Shown here: piece after piece, positions 60,876 to 64,000 of the stretch
Numbering within the stretch: the stretch's first letter is position 1
Layout: every line of letters starts with the position of its first letter
Origin: CAIWHR01 sp963813415
Lineage (GTDB): Bacteria > Pseudomonadota > Gammaproteobacteria > Burkholderiales > Casimicrobiaceae
Reading direction: 5' to 3'
Length of the DNA stretch: 64,000 nt
Assembly (NCBI GenBank): GCA_963813415.1
Contig: CAWEYW010000013.1
Location: forward strand, 24,496 to 88,495
Notes under the pieces: model-generated
What the model was told of the DNA's origin: nothing
Seen by the model: the letters and a program-made list of their open reading frames with translations, nothing else
The model's database searches: none
Made by a program: the position numbers and the translations under genes

Positions 60876-61289
60876 TCAGCAAAGCTGTGCGCCGCGCTCC
60901 CAATAGGGCCGTGTGCCGAAGTACGAATGCGCGAACACGGCGACGTCTCCGTCGAGGCCCTTGGCCGCCAACTCCGAAGGCAGCAGGGGCGCCTCCTCGA
61001 TGCGGTCGCGGGGCGCGTTGATTGAAAAACGGTCCGCGTCTCCATCCTGGAAGAGCGCGTTCCACGGAATCGCCACCAGCCGCTCACCATCGCGACGGGC
61101 CCGGCGCAACTCGATCACGCCGTAACCGATGCGATTGCGGCGCAGGTCGAGCAGAATGTCGTGCAGGTGACCGACGACGTTGCCGTCCCGGTCGACGACC
61201 TCGATACCCAGCAGGTCGTCCGCACCAGTGATGCCCAGGATGGCGCTGCGCGACCGTTGTCCTACACTCGCCAGGTTCGTCTCGCGCAT
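60876..61289 (-). CDS. PRC-barrel domain protein
   Basis: A 137-residue protein with one PRC-barrel: DDLLGIEVVDRDGNVVGHLHDILLDLRRNRIGYGVIELRR, followed by LVAIPWNALFQ. Such domains occur in photosynthetic reaction centres and RNA-processing or stress proteins. AAGGGAGG before ATG 61289 supports this start. It is upstream of the BON gene, and PRC-barrel and BON genes often occur together in stress loci. Confidence 0.85.
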   Translation of the reverse strand: MRETNLASVGQRSRSAILGITGADDLLGIEVVDRDGNVVGHLHDILLDLRRNRIGYGVIELRRARRDGERLVAIPWNALFQDGDADRFSINAPRDRIEEAPLLPSELAAKGLDGDVAVFAHSYFGTRPYWERGAQLC

Positions 61290-61429
61290 CGCCCCTCCCT
61301 TGCTGGTCTTGTGCCCGGGCCTCATGATGCGTCCGGCCGACGCCGTCAACCATCGGCCGTGCCTGACAGGGCTGTAGGACAAACGGTCTTGCTGTGTAGG
61401 ACTTTTCCTACAGCGGAAGGACAGCGCCT

Positions 61430-61834
61430 TTGCCATACCGTCTGCTGGCCGATACCCTCGTGGTATTGCACCTTGCGTTCATCGTGTTTGCTCTGGGCGG
61501 GGCGCTGGCAGTGGCGCGGTGGCCACGTCTCGCATGGCTGCACGTGCCCGCGATGGTCTGGGCGGTCCTGGTCGAGCTGAACTCATGGATCTGCCCGCTG
61601 ACGCCGTGGGAGCAGGCGTTGCGTGCCGCTGGCGGCCAACCGCGGTACGAAGGCGGGTTCGTGGAGCATTACGTGCTGCCCGTGCTGTATCCCGCGGTAC
61701 TGACCCCGCACATCCAGTGGGTGCTGGCGCTGGTGGTGATCGTGGTGAACGCGGCACTCTACGCCTGGGTCATCCGCCGGTCGCGGGCGCGTCCGGGGCG
61801 GCGTAAGCGCGTCGCTCCCAGGACGACCAAGTGA
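61430..61834 (+). CDS. DUF2784 domain-containing membrane protein
   Basis: A 134-residue membrane protein starting at TTG 61430 (MPYRLLADTLVVLHLAFIVF) with AAGGA upstream. The family pattern is clear: HLAFIVFALGGALAVARWPR, the ELNSWICPLTPWEQALRAA loop with a conserved Cys, and the GGFVEHYVLPVLYP segment. Four membrane helices are likely. Function unknown. Confidence 0.85.
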   Translation: MPYRLLADTLVVLHLAFIVFALGGALAVARWPRLAWLHVPAMVWAVLVELNSWICPLTPWEQALRAAGGQPRYEGGFVEHYVLPVLYPAVLTPHIQWVLALVVIVVNAALYAWVIRRSRARPGRRKRVAPRTTK

Positions 61835-61862
61835 AACATCGATCCTTTCGAAGGAGTACATC

Positions 61863-62429
61863 ATGGAACGTCGCCATTTCCTGAACCGATTGCTGGCCGG
61901 AGGTGCCGTCCTGTGGGCTGGTCGAACTGCGCTCGCATCACCCGCTGCCGCGCTGACGCCCGCCGCCATCGAGGACATGCGCCGCAACTGGCAGGCCCTG
62001 TTGCGCAAGGATATCGAGGCGCCGAGTCCCGGCGTCGCCGTCACCCGCACGCGCGAGGAATGGAAGAAGTCGCTCACGTCGGCGCAGTTCGACGTGTTGC
62101 GCGAGGAGGGCACGGAGCGGCCGTTCTCGAGCCCGCTCAACGACGAGAAGCGACCCGGCGTGTTCGCCTGCGCGGGTTGCGGCCTGCCGCTTTTCACGTC
62201 GCGCATGAAATTCGACAGCGGCACGGGATGGCCGAGCTTCGTCACCAGCATCCCGGGCCATCTCGCGAGCAAGAAGGACTTCAAGCTGATCGTCGCGCGC
62301 ACCGAGTACCACTGCCTCCGCTGCGGCGGGCACCAGGGGCACGTGTTCGATGACGGGCCGCCACCGACGCACGAGCGGTGGTGCAACAACGGCGTCGCGC
62401 TCAAGTTCCTGCCTGCCGCGATGGCATGA
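61863..62429 (+). CDS. msrB: Exported methionine-R-sulfoxide reductase MsrB
   Basis: A 188-residue MsrB with an N-terminal twin-arginine signal (ERRHFLNRLLAGGAVLWAG), so it should act in the periplasm to repair oxidised Met-R-sulfoxide. Zinc Cys pairs are CAGC and CLRC, GTGWPSF is intact, and the catalytic Cys174 sits in ERWCNNGVALKF; usual members have RYCINSAAL, so Ser is replaced by Gly there. GAAGGAG lies upstream of ATG 61863. A reductant such as a thioredoxin-like or MsrQ-type partner is not adjacent. Confidence 0.93.
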   Translation: MERRHFLNRLLAGGAVLWAGRTALASPAAALTPAAIEDMRRNWQALLRKDIEAPSPGVAVTRTREEWKKSLTSAQFDVLREEGTERPFSSPLNDEKRPGVFACAGCGLPLFTSRMKFDSGTGWPSFVTSIPGHLASKKDFKLIVARTEYHCLRCGGHQGHVFDDGPPPTHERWCNNGVALKFLPAAMA

Positions 62430-62561
62430 GCCGTCGGCGCGATTTCCGCGGGCTCGCGCCCCGCCGGGCGACACCATGTCACGTGCGGCAAGGCCGGCCG
62501 CAATTGGCAGCGATGCGGGTGACAAGGTACATTGATGCCTCGCTTTCCGGCAGGAGCAAGG

Positions 62562-64000
62562 CATGGGGCAATACGCAACTGAGAACCTCCGCACCGTCGC
62601 TCTCGTAGGTCACGGCGCCTCGGGCAAGACCACGCTGGCCGAGGCGCTGCTGCAGAAGTCGGGGGCCATCACCGCCGCCGGCAGCGTGGAGCGCGGGACG
62701 ACCGTCAGCGACTTCGATCCGCTCGAAAAGACTTTCCAGCATTCCCTGCGGGCCTCCGTGCTGCATCTCGACACGGACGGCACCCGCGTGCACCTCATCG
62801 ACACCCCGGGGTTCCCGGACTTCATCGGCCAGGCCATCGGCGCGCTGGACGCGGTGGAAACGGCAGGCGTCGTGATCAACGCCCAGGCGGGCCTGGAGAT
62901 GATCACTTCACGAATGATGGAATGGGCGGCCGACCGGCGCCTGTGCCGGCTCGTGATCGTCAACAAGATCGATGCGGAGAACATCGACCTGCCGGGCCTC
63001 CTTGCCGCAATCCAGGCGGCATTCGGCAGGGAATGTCTCCCGATCAACCTGCCGGCCGGAGGCGGCCAGCGCGTCGTGGACTGCTTCTTCAACCCCGCGG
63101 GCGAAGCGGACTTCTCGTCCGTCGAGGCGGCGCATCGCGCGCTGGTCGATCAGGTGGTCGAGGTGGACGAGGACCTCATGGCGCTCTATCTGGAGCAGGG
63201 CGAAGTGGAGCCGCAGCAGCTGCACGCGCCGTTCGAGAAGGCGCTGCGCGAGGGACATCTCGTTCCGGTCTGTTTCGTCAGCGCGAAGAACGGCGCCGGC
63301 ATCGCCGAGCTGCTCGACATCATGGTGAAGCTCCTGCCCAACCCCGCCGAGGGGAATCCGCCCATGTTCTACAAGGGCGAAGGCGAGAACGCGCAGGAAT
63401 TTCGCTCGGAGCCCGACCCGAAAAAGCACGTCCTCGCGCACGTGTTCAAGGTGGTCATGGATCCGTTCGTGGGCAAGCTCGGCGTGTTTCGCGTGCACCA
63501 GGGCACGGTCACGCGCGACACGCAGCTCTTCGTGGGCGACGGCCGCAAGCCCTTCAAGGTCGGCCATCTCTTCATGCTCCAGGGCGGCAAGAACGTCGAG
63601 ATCGACACGGCGGTGCCGGGGGACATCGCCGCGGTGGCCAAGGTCGAGGAGGTGTCGTTCGACTGCGTGCTGCACGACTCGCACGAGGAGGACCATATCC
63701 ACATGCGCCCACTGCAGTTCCCCACGCCGATGCAGGGGGTTGCGCTCACGCCCAAGAAGCGTGGCGACGAACAGCGCATCTCCGAAGTGCTGCACCGGAT
63801 GATGGCGGAGGATCCGACCCTGTCGCTTGAGCATGATGCGACGTCCAATGAGACGGTGCTGCGCGCCCTGGGCGACCTGCACCTGCGTTCCGTGCTCGAG
63901 CGCATGGCCAGCCAGTTCAAGGTCGAGGTCGACACGCGCCCGCCCCGCATCCCGTACCGGGAGACGATCACCGCGGCCGCCGAGGGCTTTCACCGGCACA
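62562..64000 (+). CDS. EF-G-like translation GTPase, truncated by window end
   Basis: The 5' part (479 codons) of an elongation-factor-G-like protein running off the right edge. The G1 motif is VGHGASGKTT instead of AHIDAGKTT, G3 is DTPGF, and G4 VIVNKID; domain II follows (KVVMDPFVGKLGVFRVHQGT), then the domain III part (MMAEDPTLSLEHD). The G1 variant marks the EF-G2/FusA-like paralogue group, distinct from the main EF-G. AGGAG precedes ATG 62562. Confidence 0.93.

Overview
The window is 64 kb of GC-rich, gene-dense chromosomal DNA with about 60 protein genes, one tRNA, and no rRNA, CRISPR array, prophage or recognisable transposase. The content points to a betaproteobacterium, most likely of the Burkholderiales/Rhodocyclales type. 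The indicators are a Bug-family tripartite-tricarboxylate receptor, a PEP-CTERM protein, a yicC-gmk-rpoZ-spoT operon divergent from a Ser/Thr kinase-PP2C pair, linked ppk/sixA/ppx genes and a Pil-Chp cluster. This is inferred from family content; no taxonomic search was possible.

Layout. 0-6.4 kb: an exported EF-hand protein, a large katE-type catalase and small basic proteins, with several gene-poor stretches. 6.6-13 kb: tRNA-Phe, DUF3301 protein, pirin, an HtrA/DegS-type protease, then a tight catabolic set (fumarylacetoacetate-hydrolase-family enzyme, RidA, Bug receptor) and a YbhN-type membrane protein. 13-20 kb: UDP-glucuronate decarboxylase, a LysR regulator divergent from small unknown genes, a secreted EXORDIUM/Phi_1-family protein followed by NTF2-like and PAS proteins, and pobA. 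20-28 kb: an ABC substrate-binding protein with a Rieske oxygenase, a RecQ-family helicase, an acidic protein, a cold-shock protein and a core methionine synthase resembling MesD. 28-33.4 kb: a dehydrogenase followed by a complete sugar-type ABC importer. 33.5-35.8 kb: monothiol glutaredoxin, then amt behind a sigma-54 promoter, followed by a 117-bp tandem repeat and 49-bp repeats. 35.9-42.9 kb: spoT, rpoZ, gmk and yicC, and divergently a protein kinase and PP2C phosphatase behind another sigma-54-like promoter, then dnaQ. 43-49.8 kb: ppk1, sixA, a broken PEP-CTERM gene, ppx and ilvA. 50-60.4 kb: the Pil-Chp twitching chemosensory cluster pilG-pilH-pilI-pilJ-pilL. 60.4-64 kb: BON lipoprotein, PRC-barrel protein, DUF2784 protein, an exported MsrB and the 5' part of an EF-G-like GTPase that runs off the window.

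Themes: polyphosphate and (p)ppGpp metabolism, type IV pilus chemosensing, aromatic and sugar uptake/catabolism, and oxidative-stress defence. Four reading-frame breaks stand out: at the ppk1/sixA junction, twice in the PEP-CTERM gene about 1 kb away, and in the linker of pilL at a 12-bp repeat. They may be sequence errors or real lesions, and they matter because they create an apparent Ppk1-SixA fusion and a split PilL. I did not find a convincing wholly new system. The best leads are the sigma-54-driven kinase/phosphatase pair, the bacterial EXORDIUM-like secreted protein with its neighbours, the tandem repeat after amt, and the repeat-bearing frame break in pilL.
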